Below are positions 13,144 through 28,160 of a stretch of 64,000 nt of DNA, piece by piece. Made by a program: the position numbers and the translations under genes. Numbering within the stretch: the first letter of the stretch is position 1; each line of letters starts with the position of its first letter. The notes beneath the pieces are model-generated. The model saw only the letters and a program-made list of their open reading frames with translations. It was not told where the DNA came from and made no database searches. This stretch comes from Morella rubra (taxonomy: Eukaryota > Streptophyta > Magnoliopsida > Fagales > Myricaceae), in contig RXIC02000169.1 of NCBI GenBank assembly GCA_003952965.2, forward strand, positions 1 to 64,000, read 5' to 3'.

Positions 13144-13866
13144 AGTATTTCAAGCCCATTAGTGTTGTTACTTTTAATGGTTAGTAAGCCCAGCAGTAAG
13201 ACCTGGCTAGCAAGACAGTTAGTTTGTTAGATGATTCTAGAGAATATATTCGGAATTGTAGAATGGAGGATGGCAAGCAAAAAGTAAATGAAAGGCAGTT
13301 ATCTTTTGGAGGGAGCTACCTTGAAATAGTGTTCTTACAATTTTTCTCGTTTTTCAAACACTTTCATTTCTCGAAAATTTTCAAAACAATTAGACAATTT
13401 TTATCAGCAATGAAAATATCAGAAGAAAATAAATTAGCAATATCCCTGACATATTAGAATTTAGAACATGATCGCAAGATCATGAAAAACTTCGTAGCAC
13501 ATTTATCCCAGCCAGCCCTGTTGTTTTCCAATAAATATTATTGCTTAAATCCGTATTCGTAAAATCGCAGTGCAAGATCTCTCTAAATGCTTTAGATAAA
13601 ACAGGAATCAGCTATATGTCTCTATAACATGCACCAACAGTCATTCGGAGCCTATTCAAGCAGAAGCCTTTCCCATGAAGAAAGATGTGATGTGAGCAGA
13701 AATCGATCCTCAATAAACATACCGGACTTGTAAGACCATTTTGGATGTTCACGTATTCCCTGGGGTAGTGTATTACACAACAGTATTCAAAGCAGACCAA
13801 GAGACTTAATATCATACGTCCCATCCTCCTACTAATCAGTACAAAGATGATTCTGGAGGTACACAA
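13144..13866. other. No gene recognised
   Basis: AT-rich sequence between the LTR-like segment and the gag fragment. Nothing supportable. Confidence 0.45.
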
Positions 13867-14010
13867 ATGAGGTCTGTTCGTATAGATTTTCCAAAATTTG
13901 ATGGGGAAGACCCCTCTGGTTGGTTGTATCGAGTCAACCAATTTTTCAATTTCCATAACACTCCACCACATCAAAAAATTATATTGTCATCTTTTCACAT
14001 GGAGTTTAAC
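13867..14010 (+). pseudogene. Ty3/gypsy gag fragment
   Basis: About 46 codons read as the retrotransposon gag region: IDFPKFDGEDPSGWLYRVNQ, then FF near FHNTPPHQKIILSSFHME. The pattern (P-K-F-D-G-x-x-P-x-x-W, then a helix with F and a K-I-x-x-A/S-x-x-x-M stretch) is the standard opening of gypsy gag. After FHME the expected A-x-x-W-Y/F continuation is missing and the frame continues with unrelated text to 14,127. It lies on the opposite strand from the LTR pair to its left, so it belongs to another element. Confidence 0.7.
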
Positions 14011-14127
14011 AAGCCACTTACCTCGTTTCGCCAAGCTATTGTGGGCTTTAAGCTTAATTTAGTTTGCACTAATTTACCTTTTCATTACTTGGTCCCCATC
14101 TCTCTCCCCTTTTTCCTGTCTTCCTAA

Positions 14128-17100
14128 TGTTTTTTGCTTTGTGAATCTTTTGTGTAACGCGCGCTTTTGGTCACACTCACCATGTCCTATGCATGATCCA
14201 ATGGAGACCCTATCAACAGTTAGGCCCACAACTCCTAGGCACTAATAACTTACCACTGATTGCTAACACTAACATAAGAAGAAGTACAGAAAATTCTGAG
14301 CAGCTACTCTAATTAGGTTCGATCCTAATTGTTGATGTTAGTTACAAAGATGGCTCTTGTTGTTTTAGGAGTGTTAAGAGGATGAGATGCGATTTTACCA
14401 AGTAGATGTTAATCCCCAAACAAAATCAAAGATGCCCCTACGGTTTTGGCGAACCCCACATGTTCAGAGTTTAAATGATATAATGACTCATTGCTCTAAT
14501 AGAAGAAGGTCCCAAAAGGGCCAGTTGCTTTAGATCCTATCGAGTTTATCAATTAGCCTCTTATTGCTCAGAAATACCCAATTCCAAACTCACAAAACCT
14601 AGCATGTGCACAGTTCAGAAAAATCACCGTAACGCCACACACAAAGAAGTACCCAGCATGAGTCCCTTGATGAGTATATAAAGTTTTATTATGTATTCCT
14701 AAGAAATGAGACTTAATTTATGAAAATGTTCCGAATTCTTATATTATGCTCCTCATATATGATGAGGAAATTGATGGTATTCACGGTTATAAAGCCACAT
14801 AAGAAGAAAATAACAAATAAAGAAAATGAAAGCTGAGTTTCACCTAACAGAAACAATCCAGGAAACTATTGTAAGAGATGTATGCAAAAATGAACCGAAA
14901 TTACATTGAGTTGTACCATCGAAGGATCAATCTTACCACCTGAGCTCTAATCTGCTAATTCCCTGTCTTAGTAAAAGCCTGGATGTAGGAAATAACTAAC
15001 CTAAAGGCTTGGCAGTTCGACTATTAGCGCTAATGATAAGACCACCAATAAAGTAAGCTGTTTTGGGCGTAGAGAAGCTACTAATATGATCCTACACTAA
15101 CAGGGTATTCCGACTTTACCAATTTCTCTTTAATTAATGCAAATAAGCATAGTGTGGCTATGTTAGGAGATTCAAGTGATCCGTTCCAAATCTTAAAGTG
15201 TTTAGTAGGTTACAAAATAATGATAACTTTGTGGGAACCAATTAACTTTTAAGAGACTTAACAAACCTTAAAATAGCAGAAATATATGAACAATCCAACA
15301 ACATTTGCCCGTAGTGAGTTGAAAGGTTGGCCTGTTTTCCACTGAGTTTATGCAAAGAACTTACTTACTCCAGTTTCAAAGACCCTTGTCCTAGAGGAAA
15401 GAATGACTAGTTTACCAGTTTCTTGCTGGGATTACCAGAAGTATCATCCATCTATCCAGAAAACTCCCATGCATGAACCCGGCCGAGCCTGTCCACAGTT
15501 ATTAGCAGAATTTACTAGAGATGTTTTTACTGGAGATCCATCAAGGGTGCCCCTATGAGATTCTCTATGGACCAGAATCCTTGAAGGAAGAAAGAAGGAC
15601 TCGAGCCAGGCTTCACAGGAAATGTTAACCCCATACATGAAATATGCAAATTGGATATAATTTACAAAAATAGACGATCTTCCTCGATTTCCATGAATAT
15701 TTAGCAGAATTGTATTAGTTTGCTTTGTAATAAATCTCCAAAGTAAGCAAACAGCAGATTTGCAAATTCACGGAGAGATTCGACTATTGACATGGAACGG
15801 AATTTCAGATCAAGGTTATGCAGGCAGTTATCGCACAATAACAAAATGCCAATAGGCCATGGTTACCACCCATGTGCCCATAGAATCACCCATAAAACAA
15901 GTCAATGAAAAAATCCCATTTACAGAGCTTTTCTTGGGCGTCTAACAGATTAGAAGACTAACAGTAACATTCAATTAATTCAAAAGGTCTACATCTTCCA
16001 TACTTACACCACACTTTCGACTATCACTGTTATCCAAACAGAAAACATTATACGATATGGAGTCTCTAAAAAAATCCGAGTCTCCCTCATGGATAAACAT
16101 GCAAGCACATAGTGAAGCCTTTCCAACAACTTAAGGAGTAAAAACTTTTCCAAAGAGCTTAGAAAACTCCAAAACGCTAATCCTGTTCCCATCCGCATCA
16201 TAAACTTATGCGCGTGAATCTATCCTTCATCTCAATCTTTCACTTTAATCTTGAAATCCGAATAGACAATCTGACCCCTGCCCTAATAAAATGCAATACG
16301 TGATCGAATTGTGGGTTCTTTCACTCTTCTGGGTGCTACCCACCTAGAATAACCACCTCTATCCCTTGTTGCTATTCCTCCATAATAAGAATAAGGTAAC
16401 AAAATCTAACATCCAATCACGTATTTCTTTCAGTCCTGAACTATACATAAAAACCAGGGAGTTGCTTTCTGCTGTGCTATTTTTTTCCATTTCCAAACTC
16501 TGTCCTAATCTTTATATTACGGGCAAAAAATAATTACTCCATAAGCCTTAGTTTTTGCTGATGATAGAATGGAAATACCTAACTATGCTCTCCCGAAAGA
16601 TCTCAGCCAGCTTTAATGGTTTAAAGACAGCAATTCCACAAAACGAAACCCGAGCCCAGCACACCTCCTTGAGCAACAAAGGCTGGGTACACCCCTTCAA
16701 ACCAAAAGTGGATTACAAACTATTTGGGATGATTTTGTTGTTGAATACAACAAGAGAGAGAAAATAAAGTGCATATTCCTTTCAAGACCATTTATGTTGA
16801 CAGCCTACAAGAAGCAGCATGAGAGCATATGATATTCTTTCCTTAGCCACCTGGCCAGAACACTTATAGCTGACTTATCACTACTGATAGTCAGATTCAA
16901 ATAATATTAGCCTCGACTAAACAAACCAATGATATAGATCATTTACCTTGCAAGAATGTTACTCTTACTATAAGCCCCGCAAAGTCTACATAGAGTTGTA
17001 AACCCATTCACAGATCAAATTTAAACACGATCGTCCAGATGACAGTCCCTTTAGGGACATGCTGGTTAGATGAGAGAGGAAACTTGTTTCTACCAACAAC

Positions 17101-20100
17101 CCTATGATCTCCATTCTTCCATTTTCCTGTAGGCAACTTATAAATAAAAAAAGAAATTAAAAGAGCCATCCTACTTCTCGTGCCCCCACGAAAATTGGGT
17201 TCTGGTCCCAAATTAGAGAGCTAGATAGGGACCAAAGTAATGTGAAAATACCTGACCATTCTTTCACCGCTAAGGTGTTTATTAACCCAACGCGCCCAAT
17301 TCCATTCAGTCTCCTTTAACATGAAGTTGTAATGTGATAATATTTTCATTATGGAAATTTTTCTTTAATTAGATTAGTCTCCCTTATCCAAAATCTCCTC
17401 TAAAGGCTCACGAGATTTATTGTGTTGAATAAAATCATATGATCGCGCCTTGAGACTACATCTACATCAAAATTACAAGGTCAGCTTCATCCTATAATTA
17501 TCCCGCACACTCTTTACACTAACCAAAACATAATTTCACAGTATGTTACAGGTCCAAAATGGTTTTCCCCAAAATTCCTATCTATCCCGTCTCCGCCTCA
17601 GAACAATTGTATGTCCAATACCCATAGTTATTCGATTGATTTACAAAAGTTAATTCCTCTATACAAGATATTTAGTCAACATGCCAGATAGAAGACTTGA
17701 AAATGAATCGGAGGAAGTACTCGAAACTTATACTACAGACACATATCATCCACCCTCAGAATAGACAGACAACACGAATAAGGCACGTGAATTGAATAAC
17801 ACACAAATCTATTGAGGGTTATCGTTCGATCCCGTATGGTGGAGAGACAACACTCTAAACGATTGGGTTTATTGTGTTACCTTTTAGCAGAATTTCGATT
17901 ACAACACCAAATCATGCATTTTTCTTACTAAAGCCTAGATAACTACACATATTGCGCTCAACTTACTGCTATAATAAAATTCATAATCTCCAGTCTTCTC
18001 ACTATACGTATGATCGTAACTACCTCTGTTAATGCAGTGTTGAAATGAACCAGTTGCCAACTAACGAGAATCATATTACTCGTGCCTCCTCAAACTTACT
18101 GTTTATTACTGAAAATTCCGAAACACATAGGCCCCAAATAATTCCTCTATGCAAAAAAGATAATGTCTGCCGATTTTGAAAAACTAGATCTGATCGTAGG
18201 AATTTAGACCTAATTGGAGGAGCTACTGGATGAACCCTCGGTTGATTCTCCTTTGTCTTTACAACTCAATCCCTTAACCACAGCAGCCTTAAAATGCTCC
18301 TAGTGAAGCAAAATCAGGACATCCTAAAATAAATATTGCCCCCTGCTTTATTATGCCCCTCTTTTCAATCACAGGTGGAGCGCATTCAGTTAACTACCTG
18401 CCCATATCCTGTGCTGGTATCTTTCCTGCCCCAACAACCCTTTTGCCTTTTATGATCCACTCTAAAGTGACAATCCATGTATTACTCAAGAATTGAGATT
18501 CAAAGCAACACCTTTTGGCCACCTTGAAATCCCCCTACTCCAACCAAAAACTTAACCACCGTGGATATCCGTTTAACTGTTCTGAGTGATCGCCCGCAAC
18601 TGAAATCGTCAGACATCCTATCTATCGATCCTTAAAATGCGTCCTCGACCATTTACCTGGTGGAACATCTCGTAAATTAATCGCATCTCGACAAATAACA
18701 GCCCTGTGTGGTGTATCTGAGCGTATAGTCACTCTTGAATTCGCATGACCACACCTGAGACCCAAATGGATTATGTCTCTATTCTGTGAGCAAAATATTG
18801 GCTCAACTTTCACAGAACGATTTTCCCTCATCGATTAGCGGCCCCGAGATGGAGTTTGATGGGTAGAGTATGTGTCACAATCTGGTTGAAAGGAAGAGAA
18901 ATTTCAAGGAGCGGAACTTCTTCCGATCTGCTCTTAGCAAGCAGAATAAGGAAATATTTGTCGTAAGAGATGAACATAGTGAAGTATCCAGTGAACGATG
19001 GAGTCTAACTTTGAAAATTTACCCCCTAAATTTCACTACGATAGTGCCCCCTTAAATAGGTCTATTCGACAATGAGACTTGTGGGTTTTCCCAGAGATGA
19101 TAAGAATGATGTGCACTGCCTTGATGTGCATCCCTCTGGCAATAATCATTTTGTATTGTTGAGTAATTCTCCAAGCAAATTCAAGGTTTCAAAACCCATG
19201 TGAACCTAATACCCTAATTGCCTCTAAATCCAATACCCGCTACCGCCCTAACGATCGAAGGTTCTCCTCTATACATGTAAAAATATGACACTTAGGTTCC
19301 ATATAAACCATCCCCACCTTCAGATCAAATAGCTCACCAAAAAATTGATCGCCACCGATAGGACAAAAATGAATCCAAAACAATTCATTTCCTTAAAACG
19401 GCCACAATAAATATATATCACACCATCCGTACCTCTCCTTAAATCCCACGAAGGAACTACTGACAGCCATCCCCCACACTAAAGAAAATTCCTAACTTCG
19501 AGACCTGAGACAAAGTTTATCACGCTAGTGCCTTTGGACACGCCCAGATCCTCCTTGAACTGATTTATCCTTGCACTTTAGAGATATGCCCAACTAGCGA
19601 ACATAGTAACACACGTCAATGCCTTAGCCATATTATGGACTTAGAATGAAGTGATATGGAGCTATGCAAGTTGACTCGTAGATTGGTATTCAATACGCCC
19701 TTCGACCCATTTAAGCCAGCACCAACCACCACATGGACCAAATCAATCAACACTCCACATAACGCTTATATAAACGTCCGTTTATGAGCATCCAGTGCCA
19801 GAAGACTATTCATGTGGTCTTGCAGATTGTGTAAGAGGTTTAACATAAGGTGATGAATGGAGTTTGACTACTCTCATTAAGTAGTAGCATCCCACCATAT
19901 GATACTAAACGAGTAGGCTTTGAAGTCGGCGCATTGCCTAAGCAACATACAGTAGCGTCTAGTCTTAAAGACATTCCAGCGCGTTCACAAGAACACTTGG
20001 GTCCATCCACCTATAATTGTTGGTAATTGGATGGCAGAGCTTGGGCTCAAAGCAAATTATGAAGACATCCGGCGGCGACGAAAGAACACAATCGATTAGC

Positions 20101-22190
20101 TATCATACTGACAATAGTCCCACATTAAATAGCAAGAATTTTTCACCCCCTATATCCCTGTATTGAAATGGAAAAATGACGAACCTCCAATTTATGGACA
20201 GATAACATTGCGGCCTCCATTCCACCCCCAAAGATTAGTATGTTGTAAGTAAATTAGTAAGTCTTTTATTGCTTTACGTTGTTAAAAACATATGCCCTAT
20301 GTAAATCTGTGTATATCTCCGTGAGTTAACGGGTGATAAGATTTCCATATCAAATTTTTTCCCTGTCCTATTATTTGCTTAATAATGATTTGACATTTGG
20401 AACAATTTTTACTTTTCCTCAATGTGGCAAGCCAATTGGTTGCTCATATACACTTAAAGAGAAACTCACTATAGCCGACAATATACATCCCTAAATTATT
20501 TTTGATTGCAATCCCTTAAGTATAAGACAAAGAAAATTATTCGGCCCCACCCAAGAACAGCATCCACTTTCAAACTCTAATTCACATCTTGGACTCGTTA
20601 CGTTGATCTGATGGAAGATATGAAAATTTGAGTTAGGGAACAACATTTCCTCTACAAAGGAAAACTTGCCTCCAACCTATGGAGCACAGTAAACCCCTCC
20701 CATGGTCACCATTCGTAAGCATCCAATGAATATTTATCAAAGAAAGTCTCCAAAAGGCTTTTCCCCTCAGTCCATCTTACTCGGTGCGAGAAACCCCTCA
20801 ACCCACCCTTATGGGCCAAATCTACCTCAGCATGGAATGGATGGAACTCCCCTATTTCAGCTTAAAACGATCTCAGAAAGGCCCTGCTAAAAAAGTTAAT
20901 TTCTGCCGATGCCCTAGAGAATACTAGGAAGACAAGGATCTTTAAGGGTCTTTCGCCCCTCCCTCCAACCAACCGCCTAGAGGTGCAATGGACCTAGTTG
21001 GAAAAGTGCCGCCAGTAAAATTTAGTGACGCACATGTTTTCTCTCAGCTACCATTTGGTCTTTCCTTTGTCAACTGAGTAGCTTGAAGATACTCAATTGA
21101 AAAGACGCCCTGTTTAACAATGTTTACCTTGTAGTAGCATGATTTCTCTCGGTTTGCTTAATCCAACCTGCCCTTCCCACACATGAATAACCGAAGATTC
21201 GAATTTATTCAAGTCTCTTTTCCATCATAAATAGGCTTTCCTTAGATCTCGTTGAATAGCTATTCTCTTCTTCTGGTTCGAATTGGTTCTGCCCCTAACA
21301 TAACATGTTTAGTTCATCTCGAGAGCTTAGCAGTTGCAACCTATCTGTGGATGCTGCTTGTGCATATACGTGTAACTCCACTAAGATACCTAAAGTCTTT
21401 ACAAAAGCCCTGATTTCTGGCTAGTTTCATCTCTTATCCAGAATGCTTCAACCTAACCTAGCCTACAGTTGTGGGTTCTGTCATATTCTCTCCAGCCTGC
21501 TTCTCAACCATCCTCCATCATTTCTTTAATTTCCTTTCTTCTATATCTATATAAATAAACTCAATACAATGAGCCTCAAAAGCTAGTATTTATCCGAAGA
21601 GAAGTACCTCAAGGGTGCCAAAATCTCGAGCATTTACCTTGAGTTAAGTGGATTACCCAATACTCACAAGTTGGTCCAAAATCTAATGGCTGATGGCTTA
21701 TTTTGGTTAGCCCGCCAAATAGGTCCAAAGGGACCATCATCATATAGACTAACTATGTAGACATTCTCTCCACCACCATAAGAAGATGATCTTACGACTG
21801 GAGTGAAATTTTCCACAAAGTCGAAAAGTTAGCTCCAAGCTTTCTCTCTAAAAAATAAAGAAAAAACTCTCACAAAAAACTAGTTTAATCATCGGAGGCT
21901 GACCACGAAGGAGCTCTCTTCTCATCCTTCGGCCCCCGACAAGGAAAGAAGGATTTACCTACAGCCCATTATCGACTAGTCGGGCCAAAGTTTTTTGGCA
22001 TCAACACAGCTGTTAACCAATTTAATCAGGATCGTAGTCAATTAACCTAGTTAAAGTATTTTTCCAATATCATGCTCTAGAGAATCCCACTTCACATGCA
22101 TCTGATCCATCGATGTTGAGAAGCCATTGAATATGACGCATTTAACAGAGTAGAAACAAACAAAAGGAAAGGAAGAAAACATCGAGGGTG
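14128..22190. other. Long stretch with no recognised gene
   Basis: Eight kilobases of mixed-composition sequence with only short chance frames. I see no domain, no convincing exon chain, no tRNA-like clover-leaf and no array. CpG appears close to its random expectation here, unlike the right two thirds of the window. Confidence 0.45.
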
Positions 22191-24769
22191 AAAACACATG
22201 CTTTGCTTCTTCTTTTTTTTTTTTTCTCTTGTTGCGTTGGGTCTAAAGGTATTAATTGTGTTAATTCTCAGCTAACTTCCAATATAAACAAGCGTTTTTA
22301 TTTGAGAGCAGTGCACATGGAGGACAGAAGTGCACCTCCAAAGAAGAGTTGTTAATCATTTACCCGTCACTCCCGTTTCACTTCCCACGTTGTCTTTGAA
22401 CCCTAAACCTAATGGCCTCATCTTCAAATTGATGCTTTTCTCTCATAGCATCAATAATAAAAAAATTTCTCTATAACCCCAAATTAACTCAGTAACAACT
22501 CTAGATCAACCCATTGTTTTATTAATTTTGTTTTGGCTACAAATACTATATAACAGGGATTCCTAATATTCTTTTAAATACTTTCTATAATTATAATGAA
22601 AAAACAATTTTTTACGTTCTCCAACATTATATTTCTACTTTAAACCAAATAACTCACTCTGTGACATGATCATTTGTTACACTCTGATACAATTTCATTG
22701 TTATACAAATGACAGTAATGTCCCTTTGACTCTATCTCTTACACCATCTATATTAAAGTTATTGATTGCTGATATATAATTCTCTCATTATATATTGTCA
22801 ACTTTACAAGCCTCATTTGTTTACAGGTTTTATGTAGCTAACATATTCCGCGGGGTAGAAAATATCGACTATCAGAGCAAGCAACAAGTACAATAAAAAA
22901 TGCTTAAAACAAGAAAAAACAAAGAGCGCTCAAAATCAAATTCACCAAGCTGAAAAGTCCGTGTATTATATATGATTATACAGCATAACCAGTTAGTAAT
23001 CTCCTACCCTAATCATACTTGGACATAGATTGCATGAAAATAACATATCTTATTAACAAATTGGATAGAACCATATTCTAATCAATGTTACAGTAATGTC
23101 AAACAGATGATTAGTTTAATAACTTGACTACTTCTGTCATAATAATATGCATCATAATGAAACCCATAGAAAATGCACATCTCCTCTACTCTTCTACAAA
23201 CCATCAATCTGCATTTTAATCTTTTTAGTTAAAACTACAAATACATTTATATCCTTAAACTCTAAATTAATTAATTTCACCCCAATCAACTCAAAACTGT
23301 TTTGTCTATTTTCTTATAAAATGAAACAAAAATCCATAAGAAAACTAGTAATAAAAATGCATTATACTCTCTTATTGCCTTCATTGCAATCTGAACGTAC
23401 AGATTTCAATTTTAAAAAAAAACATCGGGATAATTACCAGTAACACTATCTTTAGCTATCTATTCCCCAAAAAGATTCTCTCTTGTTTACATCTATACCA
23501 ACACATAGTATTCCATCTAATTATTGCAACACATTTTATCTCTGTTTTCTTAGACAACAATTATGTGATACAAAACCAAATGTTTTCTCTATTATCACTA
23601 GATATTTGTGAGCATCACAATTTTAGCACTCTTGATAGACATATTACTTTTATCCTCATGAACTTTATATGACTGAGCTTAACATTTTTTAGATACTGCC
23701 CATTATATTTCCTAGCAATTGCCATTATATCAGTTCTCACTAAACATCTTACTGAACCCAAGTTCTACTACTGAAAAACTCACATTTCTAATCTTGAAAT
23801 TCGTTCTACCAGCAGTGCCCTCTTAAATCGTATACACATTCCAAATATCACCAATAAATCCAGATGTGTAGTTAATTAGTTCTTCTCTTAAGTATATCGT
23901 AGATTTTGCTTTACTATCCTCCACGATTTTGTGCAGATGAGTTCATTTCAACCAAATTAATAACTTTATTGCTCTAACCATAATTCTAAATTGCTCTACC
24001 ATTTCTTTACTAGTTTTACACCAACACATAAGTAAGAATTCATTTTAATAAACTAACATAAATGTATATTAAGAATCTTATTTAACACAAAGCTAATAAG
24101 CAGTCATGACGACTGTACTTTTAGGTGTTTATTAAGTAAACGTAAATTCTTGCATCCTGTCTTTCAACAACAGATCAATTGTAAAAATATACGACCTATA
24201 TATAAACACAGATGACATTAAACTGTCGAAATACCACCATAATCACACTGCCATCAAACAAGACCTTAGAAGCGATTTCCGGGTGTAAAGTACCTTATCT
24301 TAATTTTTTCTTATTTTTCCCATTTTATGACTACTAATCTACCTTTCCAAAAAAAAACAAACAAAACAAAAAAAAAAAACTAAATGAAAAAAATTAGAAT
24401 AAGGAAGAAAATACTTAATAAAAATAGCACATATAGAATAAAAAAAAAAAAATCAAAAAAAAAAATAATAAAATAAATTTTTATTTGTTTTCTTCTTTTC
24501 CATTATATCATCTATCTCACATTTCCAGCATCCGAAATACTATCTTTGGTATTTCTGAACTATTTCCCAAATTTGGTGTCTTTCATTCCCTATATTAGTA
24601 TACTTTGAGTGTTGTTGCCAAATGAATTGATCATCTGCTAGATCGATCTCCTGTTTGCACCTAAACGCCGAAAATACCAAGTTCCAAAATCCAAACTATC
24701 AACTTTATCCTTTCCTATCCTCAGTAGCTGTGCTTCAACCCAATACATTTGAATAGTACAAAACATTCT
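22191..24769. other. AT-rich intergenic DNA left of the CACTA transposase
   Basis: Very AT-rich, with A-rich low-complexity runs at about 24,350-24,480. It probably contains the missing left part of the CACTA element, but I could not find a CACTA-type terminus on the plus strand. No gene. Confidence 0.5.
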
Positions 24770-27700
24770 TCATCCAAAATAGTTTAACTCAATGATACTT
24801 ATAATTCGCCCGTAATATGTGGTGCCCCCTTCAACAGTCACACATACTCCACTATTTTGAGTTGTTCTGCCTATTTCATTGTCTTTTGTACGAAATTTCA
24901 CACCACTATATACATATCGGCTAAATGATCTAGCTTCGGGGTTTGGACCTTTAGCAAGCCATCGAACTCTATTTGGAAGTTGATGCTTCATCATCTCGTC
25001 CATATTTTGTACCTATTTTCCTCGAACAACAAGTCAAGATTAAAACTAATTGTAAGTTTCAAAGTAATCAGCCAATACAAAACATTTTAAACATAACACA
25101 TACATAGTTTCGAAACCAGTCACAAAATTCATCCCTATGCATCTTATCGATGACATAATCTGGTGGTCGACTACTACGGTTTCTTGCCTTCAATCGCTCC
25201 TTATGCATTCTACACATCGACAATACAACTAAAAAATTAATTTCATCATCGATAAAAACATGTTAATGAAAGAGTTAGAAGTCTAACATCACTTACGTGC
25301 GAATTTGAATTAACTCATCGCAATTAAAAAGGATATATCGATGAGCCTGCATGCATGTTTTCATATCAAGACGAACAAATGATATTCCTCCCATAGTATC
25401 GTCTACATTTCTTGGTGATCTATTAAAGATCGTTGGGACTGATTCTAAATATCTTGAACAAAATGTTAAGCATTCATCTGCTATATATCCTTCAGCAATA
25501 GAGCCTTCAGGTGCGGCCGTATTGCGAACATAAGATTTGAAACGGTGCATGCACCTACATCAACAATATTAGACTTTATTAAATAAAACACGTGCAAAGA
25601 AACGTGATGTAACATATCTCTATAATTAATATTACCTTTCAATAGGATACATCCACCGAAGTTGAACCGGTCCACCCATCTTACATTCTGCAACTAGATG
25701 TACGACCAAGTGCACCATAACAGTAAAGAATGCAGGCGGAAATATCCTTTCAAGTTGACACAATGTTATAGGAATTTGAGCCTCAAGTCGATCTAAGTCC
25801 TCTATCCGTAATGTTTTGGAACAAATTTCTCTAAAGAAACATGACAATGAGATCAAAGGAGAACAAACCATGCTTGGCAATGATCTTCGTATTGCAATAG
25901 GCATCAAATGCTGCATCAAGATGTGACAGTCATGACTCTTCAAACCTATGATATTACGTTGTTGAAGCTTGACACAACGTGATATGTTCGAAGCAAAACC
26001 ATCCGGCAATTTCACATTCTTTATCACTTTTAGAAGCATTCTTTCTCTTCGCGAGTCATTGAGTAGCAAGCACCAGGCAAATGAACCTTTCCTGCATCAG
26101 TGATCTTTGGATGGAGATCATGTCTTATTCCCATGCTTTGTAAGTCAAGACGTGCCTTATAGTTATCTTTTGTCTTCCCGTCCACATCTAACAATGTACC
26201 AATGATATTGTCCATTACGTTTTTCTCTATATGCATGACATCTAGATTATGGCGTAACATATTATCCTTCCAATAAGGCAATGTGAAGAAAATACTTTGC
26301 TTCTTCCATACACTTGACTCAAAATGTAAAGTACCCTGTAATTCCCTGAAAATGTCATCACCGGTCATAAAATAGGGTGGTGGAGTCATTTCATAAGTAC
26401 CGTCAAATGATCTTTGATCTCTTCTCCACCTATGATTTAATGGTAAGAACCGTCTATGCCCCATGTAGCAAAATTTTCTACCATTATCCAACCACCGTGA
26501 CCAAGTCTGATACATACATGGACATGCAAGACGTCCCTTTTGTACTCCATCCAGAGAGGTCACCATATGCAGGAAAATCGTTAATTGTCCACATCAATGC
26601 CGCACGCATCTTAAACATATCTTTCGTAGCAATGTCATAAGTATCTAATCCAACATCCCACAACTCTTTTAACTCCAATATCAATGGTTCTAGATATACA
26701 TCTATCTTGAAAGAAGGAGATTTCGGTCCAGGAATAAGTAATGACAACATTAAAGATGAACGTTTCATGCACATCCAAGGAGGCAAGTTATGGTACTAAT
26801 ATCACTGGCCATGTGCTATGACTAGTGCTCATGTTTCCAAAAGGATTAAACCCATCCGCTGCTAACCCAAGCCTAACATTACGAGGATCAGAAGCAAAAT
26901 CAGCATACTGTGCATCAAATGCCTTCCAAGCTTGACCATCGGCCGGATGCCTTAACAACCCATCATTTGCACGTCCATCGTGATGCCATTTCATATGAGA
27001 AGCAGTTTTTGAGGACATGAATAATCTCTGCAAGCGCTGCTTTAAAGGAAACCACCGCAAAACTTTCGCGGTTTTTTCTTGGATCTCTTAGATGATCCAC
27101 CTTCATTCGTGAGAAAATATTTCCCTCCCCATTGCCCTTCCATTTTGATGCTCCACACTTTGAACAAACTTCTAATTTCTCATTCTCATTCCAAAACAAC
27201 ATACAACCGTTTGGACAAACAGGAATCTTTTCATATCCAAGTCCTAACCCTTTCATGTATTTTTTAGCTTCATAAGTGTCCTTCGGCAATTTTGCACCCG
27301 CAGGGAGCATATCACCCAGTGTTTGGAGTAACCACGTAAAAGAGGTATTACTCCATCCTCCCATGCACTTCAAATGGTATAACTGTACAACAGCAGTTAA
27401 CTTACTAAATTTTATGCACCCTTCATACAAATCGTCTGCATCTTTAAGCATGTCATAAAACTTTGCAGTATTTTTCAGTAGGAAGTGGATCTCTTTGTTC
27501 TCGTACATTATGGGATTGTGTTTCCGGTACTAATGGAAATACCTCGTGTAATAGTTCATGCAGCCAGATGATGGTTCACACATTTCATTATCTGCAACAG
27601 AAATAGAGGGATGACTAGATGCTGCCCTATCTCGCAATTCACCATGCGCAAACCAATAATCGTAACCCGGAGACATCCCATATTGGACCAAATGATCATG

Positions 27701-27862
27701 TACCGTACTGATGTTATACCTCTTGTAATTGACGCACTTTACACAAGGGCAACAAATTCTCTCATCACTACCCATACTCTTAGATGCAAAACCCAGAAAC
27801 TCATTGACTCCCAACACATATTCACTTGTCCCGCGTTTCTTTTTCATCCAACTCTTGTCCAT
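24770..27862 (-). pseudogene. TNP2-like CACTA transposase pseudogene
   Basis: The domain order is that of TNP2 transposases. First is an N-terminal transposase-associated domain (MDKSWMKKKRGTSEYVLGV at 27,862, then ICCPCVKC). Next comes a Cys-rich stretch (IPVCPNGCMLF, then VCSKCGASKWKG), and the Transposase_21 core with MKWHHDG, the YGDLSGWSTKG segment, CYMGHRRFLPLNHRWR and the signature LDVMHIEKNV. DUF4218 follows (GLKSHDCHILMQ, FFTVMVHLVVHLV, GPVQLRWMYPIER, then YVRNTAAPEGSIAEGY), and finally DUF4216 (SFSRYVYSGVKF, TTQNSGVCV). A GT-AG intron (about 25,555-25,635) splits the ER/CMHRFKSYVRN joint, and another lies before the HKERLKARNRSSRPPDYVID exon. At least four single-base shifts break the frame, near 27,075, 26,795, 26,545 and 26,040. 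It cannot make an intact transposase, but decay is moderate. Confidence 0.9.
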
Positions 27863-28160
27863 GAGCGACAGTAATAACTATATGAAATGCAACAAAAAAG
27901 ATTATGCATCATTTAATGTTCATCACATTTTATCAAGATTTTTCAATAAAACTAACATAAATTAATAAAACAACACACATAAATACCAACAAAACTGTAA
28001 TTAATATTAAAGATCCCTCCGTAAAGAGGACTGCTTCGTTTCACCTCAAGTTAGACCTCCAACGTCAGTGTAGAGGTATCCACCAGGAACTCAAAAAAAA
28101 CATCAAACAATTAAACTTTGTCAATCTCCAACAAATACGAACATCATACAACCCCTCCAA

